Shown one piece after another: positions 1 through 7,706 of a DNA stretch of 29,153 bases. Within the stretch, counting starts at the first letter, position 1, and each line of letters starts with the position of its first letter. The translations under genes were made by a program, and so were the position numbers. The stretch is from CAZBGL01 sp964491375 (GTDB taxonomy: Bacteria > Desulfobacterota > Deferrisomatia > Deferrisomatales > Deferrisomataceae), in NCBI GenBank assembly GCA_964491375.1, contig CAZBGL010000074.1, forward strand, positions 1 through 29,153. The letters are read 5' to 3'. The notes beneath the pieces were generated by a model. The model saw only the letters and a program-made list of their open reading frames with translations, was not told the origin of the DNA and searched no databases.

Positions 1-2
1 CC

Positions 3-1490
3 GAGGTGGTGGTGGAGGGCGGGAGGGTGGTGTCGGTGCGGGCTGCGGGAGCCGCCAAGGGCACCACGGTGGAGGTGCGCGATCTCTTCTTCAACGTGCC
101 GGCCCGGCGGAAGTTCCTCAAGTCCGACGCCACGGAGCTGCGCAACTGTACCGAGACGGTGACCCTGCTGGCGCTGGTCCATCATGACGTGGGGTTCGAA
201 CTGCGCAGCGGCGCCCGCACGGTGCTCTCGGTTCCCCCCGGACAGTCCCTGGAGGACCGGGCCGAGGAACTGGCCGGCCCCGAGGCGGGGGGGCGCCTTT
301 ACTGGGGCCGGTGGGAGGACGGGCACCGGGGGCTCACGTTTGCGTTCGCCCCTCCGCACCACGGGCGGGGTCATCGAAAGGGCCTCCGGTTGTTCGTGAA
401 CGGCCGGCCGGTCGCCGACCGGCTGCTCCTTCGGGCGGTGATGGAGGGCTACCGGGGCCTTCTGGAGGGGCGGAGGTACCCCCTGGCCCTGCTCTGGCTC
501 GATCTGCCCCCGGACGAGGTGGACGTGAACGTGCATCCGGCGAAGCGCGAGGTGCGTTTCCGCGACGAAAGAAGGGTGTTCCGGTGGGTGGCCGGGTGCG
601 TGAACCAGGCGCTTTCAGGGGCGCCGTGGGCCATGCCCGCCCCTGCTGCGCCGGCCCTCCCGGGCTCAGGGGGGCCTCCGGGCGAGGGGGGGACAGAGGA
701 TTCGTACAGGGGCCGGGTTGCCGAGGCCGTGGAGCGTTACGGACGCCGTTTCGTCGGAGCGGATTTCGCGGCACGGAGCCCCTCGGTCCGGTCCCGCCCG
801 CGTCCCTCCCGGGAGGGGGCTGCGTTTCCTCCTCTGTGGGGAAAGGGGGGTTCTCCCGGCGAGCCGCCGGAGCCGGACCGGAGCCGCCCCCAGGGGATGG
901 CGTCGCCGTTCGGGCGCTTGCGCTTCCTCGGGGTGCTCCACGCGGTGTACCTGCTGCTGGAAGACGTGGGCAACGGGGATCTGGTGATCATCGATCAACA
1001 CGCGGCCCACGAACGCATCCTGTACGAGGCGCTGGTTTCGGGGGCCGAAGGGGGATCCCCCCCCTCCCAGCGCCTTCTGGTGCCTGTGGCCCTGGAGTGT
1101 TCGCCTGCGGAGATGGCCGCGTACGAGGAGCGCAAGGGGGTGCTCGAAGCGTTAGGGCTTTGCGTCGAGCCGTTCGGATCGAAGGCCTTGGCCATTACGG
1201 AAGGACCGGCGGGGATGCCTCCCGGGGCCCTGGAGGCGCTGGTGAGGGACGTCCTCTCCGGCGAGCCCCCAGAGGGCGGGCATCCCGGGCAGGGCGCCGT
1301 GGAGGCCTGGGCGCGCCGGGCTGCGTGCGCGGCCGCGGTCAAAGCCGGCAGGGTGCTCCATCCGGAGGAGGTGGCCGCGCTCCTGGGACGGCTCGGCCGG
1401 CTCAGACACCCGGGTCATTGTCCCCACGGGAGGCCGTTGGTGGTACGCCTGGGGCGCCGTGAACTCGGGGAGATGTTCCGGAGGGGGTGA
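3..1490 (+). CDS. mutL: DNA mismatch repair protein MutL, 5'-truncated by window edge
   Basis: MutL links mismatch recognition by MutS to strand incision. The N-terminal ATPase motifs lie upstream of the window; about 495 residues are present. The first part holds the end of the GHKL ATPase domain (TTVEVRDLFFNVPARRKFL, bases 67-123) and the transducer domain (VNVHPAKREVRF near 525-560). A Gly/Pro/Arg-rich linker follows at about 610-900. The C-terminal dimerisation domain carries the metal-binding endonuclease motif DQHAxxExxxxE (bases 993-1028), an ACxAAVKAG segment and CPHGRP near the end. These mark an endonuclease-type MutL, as in bacteria lacking MutH. The linker contains a G/C-run sequence that recurs inverted just after the gene. 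The reading frame is open from base 3. miaA follows 69 bases downstream, as in many proteobacteria. Confidence 0.96.
   Translation, partial: EVVVEGGRVVSVRAAGAAKGTTVEVRDLFFNVPARRKFLKSDATELRNCTETVTLLALVHHDVGFELRSGARTVLSVPPGQSLEDRAEELAGPEAGGRLYWGRWEDGHRGLTFAFAPPHHGRGHRKGLRLFVNGRPVADRLLLRAVMEGYRGLLEGRRYPLALLWLDLPPDEVDVNVHPAKREVRFRDERRVFRWVAGCVNQALSGAPWAMPAPAAPALPGSGGPPGEGGTEDSYRGRVAEAVERYGRRFVGADFAARSPSVRSRPRPSREGAAFPPLWGKGGSPGEPPEPDRSRPQGMASPFGRLRFLGVLHAVYLLLEDVGNGDLVIIDQHAAHERILYEALVSGAEGGSPPSQRLLVPVALECSPAEMAAYEERKGVLEALGLCVEPFGSKALAITEGPAGMPPGALEALVRDVLSGEPPEGGHPGQGAVEAWARRAACAAAVKAGRVLHPEEVAALLGRLGRLRHPGHCPHGRPLVVRLGRRELGEMFRRG
841..855 (+). repeat. Inverted 15-base repeat, copy in mutL linker
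   Basis: GAAAGGGGGGTTCTC here is the exact reverse complement of bases 1520-1534 in the mutL-miaA gap. It encodes part of the WGKGGSPGE stretch of the MutL linker. Low-complexity G/C runs are common in this genome, so chance cannot be excluded. Confidence 0.45.
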
Positions 1491-1519
1491 GGGAAGCGTG
1501 TCCACGGGAGCGTTCGCGC

Positions 1520-1534
1520 GAGAACCCCCCTTTC
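1520..1534 (-). repeat. Inverted 15-base repeat, intergenic copy
   Basis: GAGAACCCCCCTTTC lies in the 69-base gap between mutL and miaA and is the exact reverse complement of bases 841-855. Just upstream, around 1505-1521, is GGGAGCG-TTCG-CGCGA, which loosely resembles the REP-like elements noted elsewhere in this window. Confidence 0.45.
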
Positions 1535-1559
1535 GGGGTGGGTTGGGCCAGGACCGGGC

Positions 1560-2507
1560 ATGAAGGGCGACGCACGCGATCTCAGGGTGTTGGTCCTGAC
1601 GGGGCCCACGGCGTCCGGGAAAACCGAGGTGGCCGTGCAGCTTGCCGAGGCGGTAGGCGGTGAGATCGTGTCCGCGGACTCCATGCAGGTGTACAGATAT
1701 CTGGACATCGGCACGGCGAAGCCGTCGTCTGATCTGCGTGCGCGGGTGCCCCACCACCTGCTGGATGTGGTGTCGCCCGACGAACCGTACCACGCAGCCC
1801 GGTTCATGGAGGAGGCCGATCGGGCGATCCGGGCCATTGCGGAGCGGGGACGGGTGCCGGTTGTCTGTGGGGGCACGGCCCTCTACCTGAAGGTGCTCCT
1901 TTGGGGGCTGGCCCCCGCTCCGGGCCGGGATGCTGAGGTCCGGAAGGAACTGGAGGCCCGCTGGGATGCGGGGGAAAGGGGGGCATTGTGGGAAGAGCTC
2001 CGGCGGGTGGATCCGGAACGGGCCGCACGCCTGCACCCCCACGACCGCACCCGGATCATCCGGGCCCTGGAGGTGTGGCGGACGACGGGACGGCCCCTTT
2101 CCGCTTTCCACCGGGCGCACCGCTTCGAGGGGCGCCGGTACCAGGCCCTGTGCATGGCGCTCCTGGTGGATCGGAGAGAGCTTCGCCGGCGGATCAACGA
2201 GCGCACGGTGCGGATGGTGGACGCCGGGTGGGTGGACGAGGTGCGCCGCGTGCTGGCCATGGGATACGGTGCGCACCTGCCACCCCTGCGCGCCATCGGC
2301 TACCGGGAGATCTGTGCCCACGTGCTGGAGGGGATGCCCCTGGGGGAGGCGGTCCGTCACATCCAGCGGGAAACCCGCCGGTTCGCCAAGCGGCAGATGA
2401 CCTGGTTCCGCCGGATGGAGTTGGCGTGGTTCCCTCCCCACCGGCTCGCGGACATGGTGTCTGAAGCGAAAAAGTTCTTGCAAAGCAAGGCGTTGTCGCT
2501 AAGATAG
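1560..2507 (+). CDS. miaA: tRNA dimethylallyltransferase MiaA
   Basis: MiaA transfers a dimethylallyl group to N6 of A37 in tRNAs that read codons starting with U, the first step toward ms2i6A. The 315-residue length is normal. The P-loop GPTASGKT is at residues 15-22, followed by the SADSMQVYRYLDIGTAKP substrate-binding segment (about 39-56), the VVCGGTALYLKVLLWGL segment (about 100-116) and the C-terminal tRNA-contacting ETRRFAKRQMTWFRR. An AGGA element lies 6 bases upstream of the ATG. hfq follows 49 bases later, the same order as E. coli mutL-miaA-hfq, so cotranscription is likely. Confidence 0.97.
   Translation: MKGDARDLRVLVLTGPTASGKTEVAVQLAEAVGGEIVSADSMQVYRYLDIGTAKPSSDLRARVPHHLLDVVSPDEPYHAARFMEEADRAIRAIAERGRVPVVCGGTALYLKVLLWGLAPAPGRDAEVRKELEARWDAGERGALWEELRRVDPERAARLHPHDRTRIIRALEVWRTTGRPLSAFHRAHRFEGRRYQALCMALLVDRRELRRRINERTVRMVDAGWVDEVRRVLAMGYGAHLPPLRAIGYREICAHVLEGMPLGEAVRHIQRETRRFAKRQMTWFRRMELAWFPPHRLADMVSEAKKFLQSKALSLR
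2478..2505 (+). promoter_or_regulatory. Candidate sigma-70 promoter for hfq
   Basis: TTGCAA (2478-2483) and TAAGAT (2500-2505) are separated by 16 bases at the end of miaA, about 50 bases before hfq. The region is clearly more A/T-rich than its surroundings. Internal promoters in miaA for hfq are known in E. coli. Assigned by pattern only. Confidence 0.35.
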
Positions 2508-2556
2508 GCTCTCATTCTCGTTTCTTTTTCGTTCCCTGTGAGGAGAGGGGGTTCCC

Positions 2557-2799
2557 ATGGCAAAGGCCAAGATCAACATCCAGGACCAGTTCCTGAACAA
2601 CCTGAGGCGGGAAAAGGCCCAGGTCACGGTACGGCTGGCGACCGGGGAGGAGATCGAGGGGATCATCAAGGCGTTCGACAACTTCTGCGTGGTGGTGAAG
2701 ACGGGGGGGAACTACATCCTGCTGTACAAACACGCCATCTCCCATATCCGTCCCTTTGAGTCCCTGCGAAAGTTTGAGGCCATCTACGAAAACTTCTGA
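2557..2799 (+). CDS. hfq: RNA chaperone Hfq
   Basis: Hfq is a hexameric Sm-like RNA chaperone that pairs small RNAs with target mRNAs. The protein has 80 residues. It has the Sm1 region (QDQFLNNLRREKAQVTVRLATGEEIEGIIKAFDNF, written here only as location residues 7-41) and an Sm2 motif with YKHAISHI, matching the YKHAIST-type signature that forms the proximal uridine-binding site. The C-terminal tail is very short (about 12 residues), unlike the long acidic tail of enterobacterial Hfq. GAGGAG lies upstream of the ATG. The next gene begins inside the hfq 3' end. Confidence 0.97.
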   Translation: MAKAKINIQDQFLNNLRREKAQVTVRLATGEEIEGIIKAFDNFCVVVKTGGNYILLYKHAISHIRPFESLRKFEAIYENF

Positions 2800-3949
2800 G
2801 GATACGAGCCCGGCCCGGCCTCGGCGCCTCGGCCGGTGGGCCGCCTGGTGCGTCGGCTGGGCGCTGGTGTGGGCGCGGCTCGGGGCATGGGGGGCTCCCC
2901 TGCCCGTGACCGTGGAGGTCCGCGTGACCATCGGGCCCGGTGTGGAGCGCCCGGGCCTCACGGCCGACCGGCTCGCCGAGGCGCTGCGGCGGGCGCTTTC
3001 GGCCGCGCTGGCCCGGCATGTGGCACCGGAGGACCGCGCACGGGCCCGAAAGGTGATCGGCCACCGGTGGAGATCCTACGTGCTGCGGTATGCCCCGGCC
3101 CGGGCCCGGGAGGAAGGGGGCTCCTACGTCGTGGACGTGGAGGTGGAGGTGGATCGCGACCGGCTCCTGGACACTCTGGAGGCCGCGGGGGTCCCGGTGC
3201 ACCGCATGGCTTCGGTGCCGCGGGTCCTCGTGGTGTCGGGGGGGGGGCCGGGAGCGGACTCGGCGGCCCGGGCGGTTTCCGAGGCGCTGCGAAAGGAGTC
3301 TATTGCCCACCGGCTCTATCCCGTGGAGGATGCCGGCAACTGGGATTTCGCCCAACTGGGCAGGACCGCCCGCGAGCTGGGCTGCCACCTGGTGTTCATT
3401 GTCACCGCAACGGACACGGAAGCCGGCCCGGGTACCGAAAACGAAGGGGAGGAGCTGGTCCTTCCCGACCGAACGAACGTGCGGGTGCACCTGGGCGGAT
3501 GGGGTCTGGACGCGGTGCGCGAACGGATGCTCGCGGGCGATGCGGTGTGGGCCGAGGGGGTGGCACCCGACTTTTGGGCGGCCCTGGGAAGGGCCGCGTA
3601 CCGGGGCGGGCGCGAACTGGCCGCCCGTTTCTTGGAGGCGGTCACCCTGGCCGGATGGAGTCCCGGCTCCTCGGTCCGCCCCCTCACGATACGGGTCGTG
3701 GACCTGCCGGGACCCGGCGCGGTGGAGCGGGTCCAGCGGGCGTTGTTGGCCCTGTCCGAGGTCCGATCCATCCGGCTTGCCGAGATCCGGTTCCGGGCCG
3801 CGGAGTGGGAGGTTCGGGCCTACCGGGACGGGCTCCCCTGGGAGGCGGTGTTGCCGTGGTTGGATCTTCCGGGAGCGGATATCACCTTGACGAGGACCGA
3901 GGGAGGGCCCCCCCCCGAGCGCCTGGTATGCCGGTGGACCCCACGGTGA
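2756..3949 (+). CDS. Putative exported protein, FlgT/LPP20-like architecture, unknown function
   Basis: I do not recognise a named family. The frame is open for about 397 residues with coding-like composition throughout. A signal-peptide-like stretch (RPRRLGRW then a Trp/Ala/Leu/Val-rich core ending AWGAP) lies at about residues 22-48, so export is likely. The next 100 residues alternate an amphipathic helix rich in ALRRAL and RARKVIG with a VDVEVEVDRDRLLDTL strand region. This pattern resembles the N-terminal domain of FlgT and LPP20-like proteins. A PRVLVVSGG Rossmann-like segment follows, and the C-terminal domain resembles FlgT-type repeats. No ATG is available: the only starts before the signal peptide are TTG at 2756 and TTG at 2774, both inside hfq, so translational coupling to hfq is likely and the start is uncertain. 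The 3' end overlaps dus by 22 bases. Confidence 0.7.
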   Translation: MSPCESLRPSTKTSEDTSPARPRRLGRWAAWCVGWALVWARLGAWGAPLPVTVEVRVTIGPGVERPGLTADRLAEALRRALSAALARHVAPEDRARARKVIGHRWRSYVLRYAPARAREEGGSYVVDVEVEVDRDRLLDTLEAAGVPVHRMASVPRVLVVSGGGPGADSAARAVSEALRKESIAHRLYPVEDAGNWDFAQLGRTARELGCHLVFIVTATDTEAGPGTENEGEELVLPDRTNVRVHLGGWGLDAVRERMLAGDAVWAEGVAPDFWAALGRAAYRGGRELAARFLEAVTLAGWSPGSSVRPLTIRVVDLPGPGAVERVQRALLALSEVRSIRLAEIRFRAAEWEVRAYRDGLPWEAVLPWLDLPGADITLTRTEGGPPPERLVCRWTPR

Positions 3950-4950
3950 GACTCGGCCCGTTGCGCATTCGAGGTCTTTGCATCGATCCCCCTCTCCTGC
4001 TGGCTCCCATGGCAGGGCTCACCCACACGGCCCTGAGGCGCCTGCTGGCGGAGGAGGGCGGGGTGGGGCTGTTCAGCACCGAGATGCTATCGGCCCGCGC
4101 CCTCCCCCAGGAACCCGACGACCACCCGTTTCTTCTCCACACCCGGGAAGAGCGCCCCCTTTCGTGGCAACTCCTGGTTTCGGACCCGGAGGAGATCGGT
4201 CCCGCCCTGGACCGGCTCCACGAACTGGGCGCGGATGCCGTGGACATCAACCTGGGCTGCCCCGCACCCGAGGCCAGGCGACGCAGGGCCGGGGCTTTCC
4301 TGGCCGCCGACCTCCCCCGGGTCCGGGCGGTGGTCCGGGAGGCCCGCCGCCGCACCCCCCTTCCCCTCACCGCCAAGGTCCGGATCGGGTTCCGCCCCGA
4401 GGAGGCGCCGCTGAAGGACCTGTGCCGGATGCTCGAGGACGAGGGGATCGACCTCATCACGGTGCACGCCCGCCTCGTGGGGGAACGGTACGGCCGCCCG
4501 CCCCGGTGGGAATGGGTCGGCCGGGTCAAGGGATGGGTCTCGGTGCCGGTGGTGGGCAACGGGGGGATCTTCTCGGTAGAGGACGCCCGGCGGCGTATCG
4601 AAACGAGCGGATGCGACGGGCTCATGATCGGCCGGGCCGCCGCGGTGCGGCCCTGGGTGTTCGCCGAGATCGCCCACGCCCTGTGCGGATGGAAGCGCCG
4701 GCCGCCGGGATCGCCGGATCGCCCTTCCCGGGCGTTTGAGCGGTTCGTGGCCCTTTTGGAGGAAAGCTTCCCGCCCGAGCGGCAGTTGGGCCGGCTCAAG
4801 GAGTTCACGCACTATCTCAGCCGGAACTATGCGTTCGGGCACTGCTTGGCGAGCGCGGTCCAGTCGAGCCGGTCCGTTGAGGAGGCCGTGGAGCGGGCGC
4901 GCCGGTTCTTTCGGGAGAACGAGTCCTCGTGCACAGCGGCCTGCCCCTGA
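3928..4950 (+). CDS. dus: tRNA-dihydrouridine synthase (Dus family)
   Basis: This FMN enzyme reduces specific uridines in tRNA D-loops to dihydrouridine with NAD(P)H. It is 340 residues long. PPLLLAPMAGLTH (about residues 16-28) is the N-terminal FMN-binding strand. DINLGCPAP contains the predicted catalytic Cys at residue 111, LTAKVRIGF and DLITVHAR line the barrel, and VPVVGNGGIFSVEDA and GLMIGRAAAVRPW bind FMN phosphate. After GCPAP the usual Lys-rich segment reads EARRRRAGAFL, a mild divergence from the common KVxxxxxGAxLL. The start overlaps the preceding gene by 22 bases and the stop overlaps maf by 22 bases, indicating one translationally coupled unit. The subfamily (DusA, B or C) cannot be set from sequence alone. 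Confidence 0.94.
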   Translation: MPVDPTVRLGPLRIRGLCIDPPLLLAPMAGLTHTALRRLLAEEGGVGLFSTEMLSARALPQEPDDHPFLLHTREERPLSWQLLVSDPEEIGPALDRLHELGADAVDINLGCPAPEARRRRAGAFLAADLPRVRAVVREARRRTPLPLTAKVRIGFRPEEAPLKDLCRMLEDEGIDLITVHARLVGERYGRPPRWEWVGRVKGWVSVPVVGNGGIFSVEDARRRIETSGCDGLMIGRAAAVRPWVFAEIAHALCGWKRRPPGSPDRPSRAFERFVALLEESFPPERQLGRLKEFTHYLSRNYAFGHCLASAVQSSRSVEEAVERARRFFRENESSCTAACP

Positions 4951-5549
4951 TTCTCGCGTCCACCAGCCCCTACCGGAAGGAGCTCCTCGGCCGGCTGGGG
5001 CTTCCTTTCGAGGTCGTCCCCCCCGGCTACGACGAACGGCCGGCCCCGGGCCTGTCCCCCCGGGATCTGGCCCTGCACCACGCTTTGGGAAAGGCCAGGA
5101 GCGTGGCTCGTACGAGCCCCGAGCGGATCGTCGTCGGATCCGACCAGGTGGCCGAGCTGGGGGGGAGGATTCTGGGGAAACCGGGGACCCGCCAGAGGGC
5201 CGTGGGGCAGCTGCTGGAAGCATCGGGCCGGACCGTCCGGTTCCATACCGGGCTGGCCTTGGTCCGGGGCAGCAGGGAGGAGGCCTGGGTGGAGTCTTTT
5301 TCCGTGCGGTTCCGAAGGCTTACCCGCCAGCAGGTGGAGGCCTACGTGGGGGCCGACCGGCCGTTCGGGTCGGCCGGCGCGTTCCGGGTGGAATCGCTGG
5401 GGATCGCCTTGATGGAGGCCATGGAGGGCCGGGACTACACCGCCCTGATCGGTCTGCCGCTCATTGCGCTCGTGGAGCTCCTGGGCCGGTTCGGCGTGGA
5501 TGTGCTGCTCGAGAGGCTCCGCTGGGAGCCCCCGTCTCCTGTCGCCTGA
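4929..5549 (+). CDS. maf: Maf/YceF-like nucleotide pyrophosphatase
   Basis: Maf proteins hydrolyse modified or non-canonical nucleoside triphosphates to monophosphates. This one has 206 residues with the signature ASTSPYRKELL near the N-terminus, VVGSDQVAEL at about 62-71 and the C-terminal ALIGLPLIAL. FRRLTRQQVEAYV and GSAGAFRVESLGIALMEAMEG resemble the YceF subgroup (m7GTP-preferring in E. coli) more than the YhdE subgroup; that preference is inferred. It starts with GTG, 22 bases inside dus. The gene ends about 110 bases before the stop of a convergent small gene. Confidence 0.9.
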   Translation: MHSGLPLILASTSPYRKELLGRLGLPFEVVPPGYDERPAPGLSPRDLALHHALGKARSVARTSPERIVVGSDQVAELGGRILGKPGTRQRAVGQLLEASGRTVRFHTGLALVRGSREEAWVESFSVRFRRLTRQQVEAYVGADRPFGSAGAFRVESLGIALMEAMEGRDYTALIGLPLIALVELLGRFGVDVLLERLRWEPPSPVA

Positions 5550-5659
5550 CGTCCGTCCTCGCGGTCGGGGAAGCAGGTCTCGGGCCGCGGGACTCGCGAC
5601 GTCGGATGACTTCGTGCCAGGCACGGGGCCCCGTCTGGCTTCTGGCCCCTGTGAGGGGC

Positions 5660-5998
5660 TCATCCGTCCAGGTACCGGGTCCGTACCGTGGCCAGGGACC
5701 GCTCCAGGGCTTCGCGGATGGATTGGCGGAGCGCGGGCGGCAGTCCGGAGGAGGCGCCCAGCAGGGCCTCCTTCAGGTGCATCTCGAAGTGCTCCCAGTA
5801 AACGGGGCTCTTGAGGGCCCATGCCCGGGCCGGGTCGCCGGCCATCTGTTCGGCCGTGCGGACCACCGCGCTGGCGATCCCTTCCAAGAGCTGGCGCACC
5901 GCGTGGGGATGCTCCCAGATTCCTTCGGCCTGGGCCTCGTGGAGCGCACAAAACAGCCGGTCCGTGCTCTGGCTGGTCTGGATCCGCACCGACTCCAT
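5660..5998 (-). CDS. Small helical protein of unknown function
   Basis: The gene encodes 112 residues beginning MESVRIQTSQSTDRLF. The start is chosen because GGAGGAAC ends about 5 bases upstream of this ATG; an in-frame ATG at 6025 lacks such a site. The sequence is predicted mostly helical and soluble, without a signal peptide, membrane segment or Cys motif. It has a Trp-rich middle (GIWEHPHAVRQLLEG, ARAWALKSPVYWEHFEMHL). I recognise no family. It is the only short gene on the - strand here. It is convergent with maf and divergent from the radical SAM gene, so it probably has its own promoter. A short GCCCC/GGGGC hairpin sits at its stop (5646-5659), without a clear T-run. Confidence 0.65.
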   Translation of the reverse strand: MESVRIQTSQSTDRLFCALHEAQAEGIWEHPHAVRQLLEGIASAVVRTAEQMAGDPARAWALKSPVYWEHFEMHLKEALLGASSGLPPALRQSIREALERSLATVRTRYLDG

Positions 5999-6141
5999 GC
6001 GTTGTTCCTCCGGATCGGGTTCCAATCATCGGAAATGCAGGTTTCGTGCCTTGGGACAACCCGGATTTGGCAGTGGAGGAGGCATCTGGTTTGGCCGAAA
6101 GTGGAAACCGGATTCCCACCGGTGGAACCGGAGACCACCGT
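5999..6141. other. Divergent intergenic region
   Basis: About 140 bases separate the small - strand gene from the radical SAM gene. The region is less G/C-rich than its neighbours. It holds the strong ribosome-binding site of the - strand gene and a CCGGATTCCCACCGGTGGAACCGG block (about 6109-6131) rich in CCGG/ACCGGT self-complementarity. I see no convincing -35/-10 pair on either strand. Confidence 0.5.
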
Positions 6142-7359
6142 TTGGGAACCGTCCGGGGCACGGGGGGGCCTGGTGCGTTCCGCCGGATCGTTTTCCGAGA
6201 GACCCGTTCCAACCGGTACTCGCTCAACTGGCTGGCCGGGGTTGCGGCGGCCGCGGGGGTCCCCTGGCGTATCGCGGCCACGTCCAAGGCCTTGATACAG
6301 GCGGCTTCGGGGCGGGGGCCGGTGTTGGTGGGCTATTCCTTCATGACGCCCGACCTGGAGGGCGTGGCCCGGGAGGTGGCGGAACTGAAACCCCGCACGC
6401 CCCAGGCCCTTTGGGTGGCCGGCGGCGCCCACCCCACGGCCGACCCCGAGGGAACCCTGGCCCTGGGGTTTGATCATGTGTTCGTCGGAGAAGCGGATCG
6501 CACGTTCCCCGCGTTCCTGATCGAGGGGGACGGGCCCCGGGCGATCCGCGATCCCGAGGGCGGCCCGCCCGCCCTCGATCCGTACCCGTGCTTTGCGCCC
6601 GAACGCCCCGGCCCGGTGGAGATCACCCGGGGATGCGGCGCCCGGTGCGGGTACTGCGCCGTGGGCCGCCGCAGGGTCCGGCACCGCGCCCCGGGCACCG
6701 TGGAGCGCTGGGTCCGGCACCTGGTGGGCACGGGGCGCCGGCTGATCCGGTTCATCACGCCGGATGCCCTGGGATACGGAAGCGGGCTGGAGGACGTGGA
6801 GGAACTCCTGGCGCGCGTGAGGGCTGCCGGCGGCCAACCCGTGCTGGGCGCGTTTCCCTCGGAGGTCCGGCCCGAGCGGGTCACCCGCGATGCGGTGCGC
6901 CTCCTGGGCCGGTACTGCCACAACCGGGTCCTGGTGATCGGCGCCCAGTCGGGCAGCCCCCGGGTGCTTCAGAGGATCCGGCGGGGGCACACCGTGGAGC
7001 ACGTGCTCGAGGCGGCACGGGCGGCCCGGACCGGGGGCTTCCTGCCCCACGTGGACCTGATCTTCGGGCTCCCCGGCGAGACCCCCGAGGACCAGAGGGC
7101 CACGGTGGAGCTCGCGCGCCGGCTCATCCGGGAATGGGGTGCCCGGATCCACGCCCATTATTTTCTCCCGCTGCCCGGGACCCCGCTGTGGGGCCACGCC
7201 CCCGCACCCCTGTACCCGGAGACCCGGCACTTTCTCGAGCAGGCTTCGTCCGGGGGGGCGCTGGACGGCCAGTGGAGGGAACAGCGGGCCCTCGCCGCAC
7301 GGATCCGCAGATGGGCCCACGCGGGTTGGATCCGGTGCGTGGGGAGAGACGACACATAG
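6142..7359 (+). CDS. B12-binding domain/radical SAM protein, MJ_1487-like
   Basis: From the chosen start the protein has 405 residues. The N-terminal half (IVFRETRSNRYSLNWLAG, VLVGYSFMTPDLEGV, ALWVAGGAHPTADPEG, HVFVGEADRTFPAFL) has the Rossmann pattern of a cobalamin-binding domain, though I see no clear DxHxxG motif. The radical SAM [4Fe-4S] motif ITRGCGARCGYC gives Cys165, Cys169 and Cys172 (CX3CX2C). FGLPGETPEDQ and FLPLPGTPLW are typical of the B12/radical SAM superfamily (TIGR04013-like). The substrate is unknown. The start is uncertain: no ATG fits. TTG 6142 has GGAG 8 bases upstream and places the family-typical NRYS segment near the N-terminus; GTG 6073 and GTG 6046 are alternatives. 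No cognate peptide or methyl acceptor gene is adjacent. Confidence 0.85.
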   Translation: MGTVRGTGGPGAFRRIVFRETRSNRYSLNWLAGVAAAAGVPWRIAATSKALIQAASGRGPVLVGYSFMTPDLEGVAREVAELKPRTPQALWVAGGAHPTADPEGTLALGFDHVFVGEADRTFPAFLIEGDGPRAIRDPEGGPPALDPYPCFAPERPGPVEITRGCGARCGYCAVGRRRVRHRAPGTVERWVRHLVGTGRRLIRFITPDALGYGSGLEDVEELLARVRAAGGQPVLGAFPSEVRPERVTRDAVRLLGRYCHNRVLVIGAQSGSPRVLQRIRRGHTVEHVLEAARAARTGGFLPHVDLIFGLPGETPEDQRATVELARRLIREWGARIHAHYFLPLPGTPLWGHAPAPLYPETRHFLEQASSGGALDGQWREQRALAARIRRWAHAGWIRCVGRDDT

Positions 7360-7706
7360 GGTGGAACGATGGGGTTATCAGGCAGTACAATGCGTCACGG
7401 GGTCGCTCCCGATCCTGTCCGCGTGCACCCGGCCGGGCCAGGAGGGCCTCGCCGGAAGAAGCGTGTTTCCCCGGACGGCTTGCGACGGACAGCCGCCCGG
7501 GTGGTGTGGGAGCGACCTCCCCTCCGCGACACGGCCGGGAAGGCCCGGCAACCCCCGGGCATGCCGGCAACCCGGGTGTGCGGGCCGCTGGGTTGCGGGC
7601 TGGGGCGGTCAACCGACGGCCGCCCACCGCTCAGAGGTCGAGTCATTTGGGGGGCCTTTGCGGTTTCGTGACGGCTTCCTGGAGGTTCCGGAAAAGGGGC
7701 CAGCCC
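7360..7706. other. Gene-free region with REP-like element
   Basis: About 350 bases lie between the radical SAM and Fe-S genes. The open frames here look like shadows (Arg/Pro/Gly-rich, no ribosome-binding site). The stretch is full of short G/C inverted repeats, including GGGTTGCGGGC and CGGTCAACCG, and contains copy A of a dispersed repeat. A riboswitch was considered, but no conserved core was found. Confidence 0.55.
7455..7534 (+). repeat. Dispersed REP-like repeat, copy A
   Basis: GGAAGAAGCGTGTTTCC (7455-7471) is followed 52 bases later by TGGGAGCG-ACCTCCCCTC-CGCGACACGG (7507-7534). The same two blocks occur at nearly the same spacing at 23760-23836. The second block has the layout of Pseudomonas-type REP elements: GGGAGCG, a variable stem, then CGCGA. 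The 28-base core matches copy C at about 22 positions by hand alignment. Confidence 0.55.

Noticed and set aside
311..1462. Long overlapping frame inside mutL
   Set aside because: Gly/Arg/Pro-rich shadow typical of high-G+C genes; mutL frame has all conserved motifs.
7369..7671. Open frame of 100 codons in the gap before the Fe-S gene
   Set aside because: Arg/Pro/Gly-rich shadow composition, no ribosome-binding site, and it spans a dispersed repeat.
7525..7700. Possible cobalamin riboswitch (GCCGGGAAGGC-like segment upstream of the Fe-S gene)
   Set aside because: No B12 box or conserved core in order; the G/C repeats explain the resemblance.
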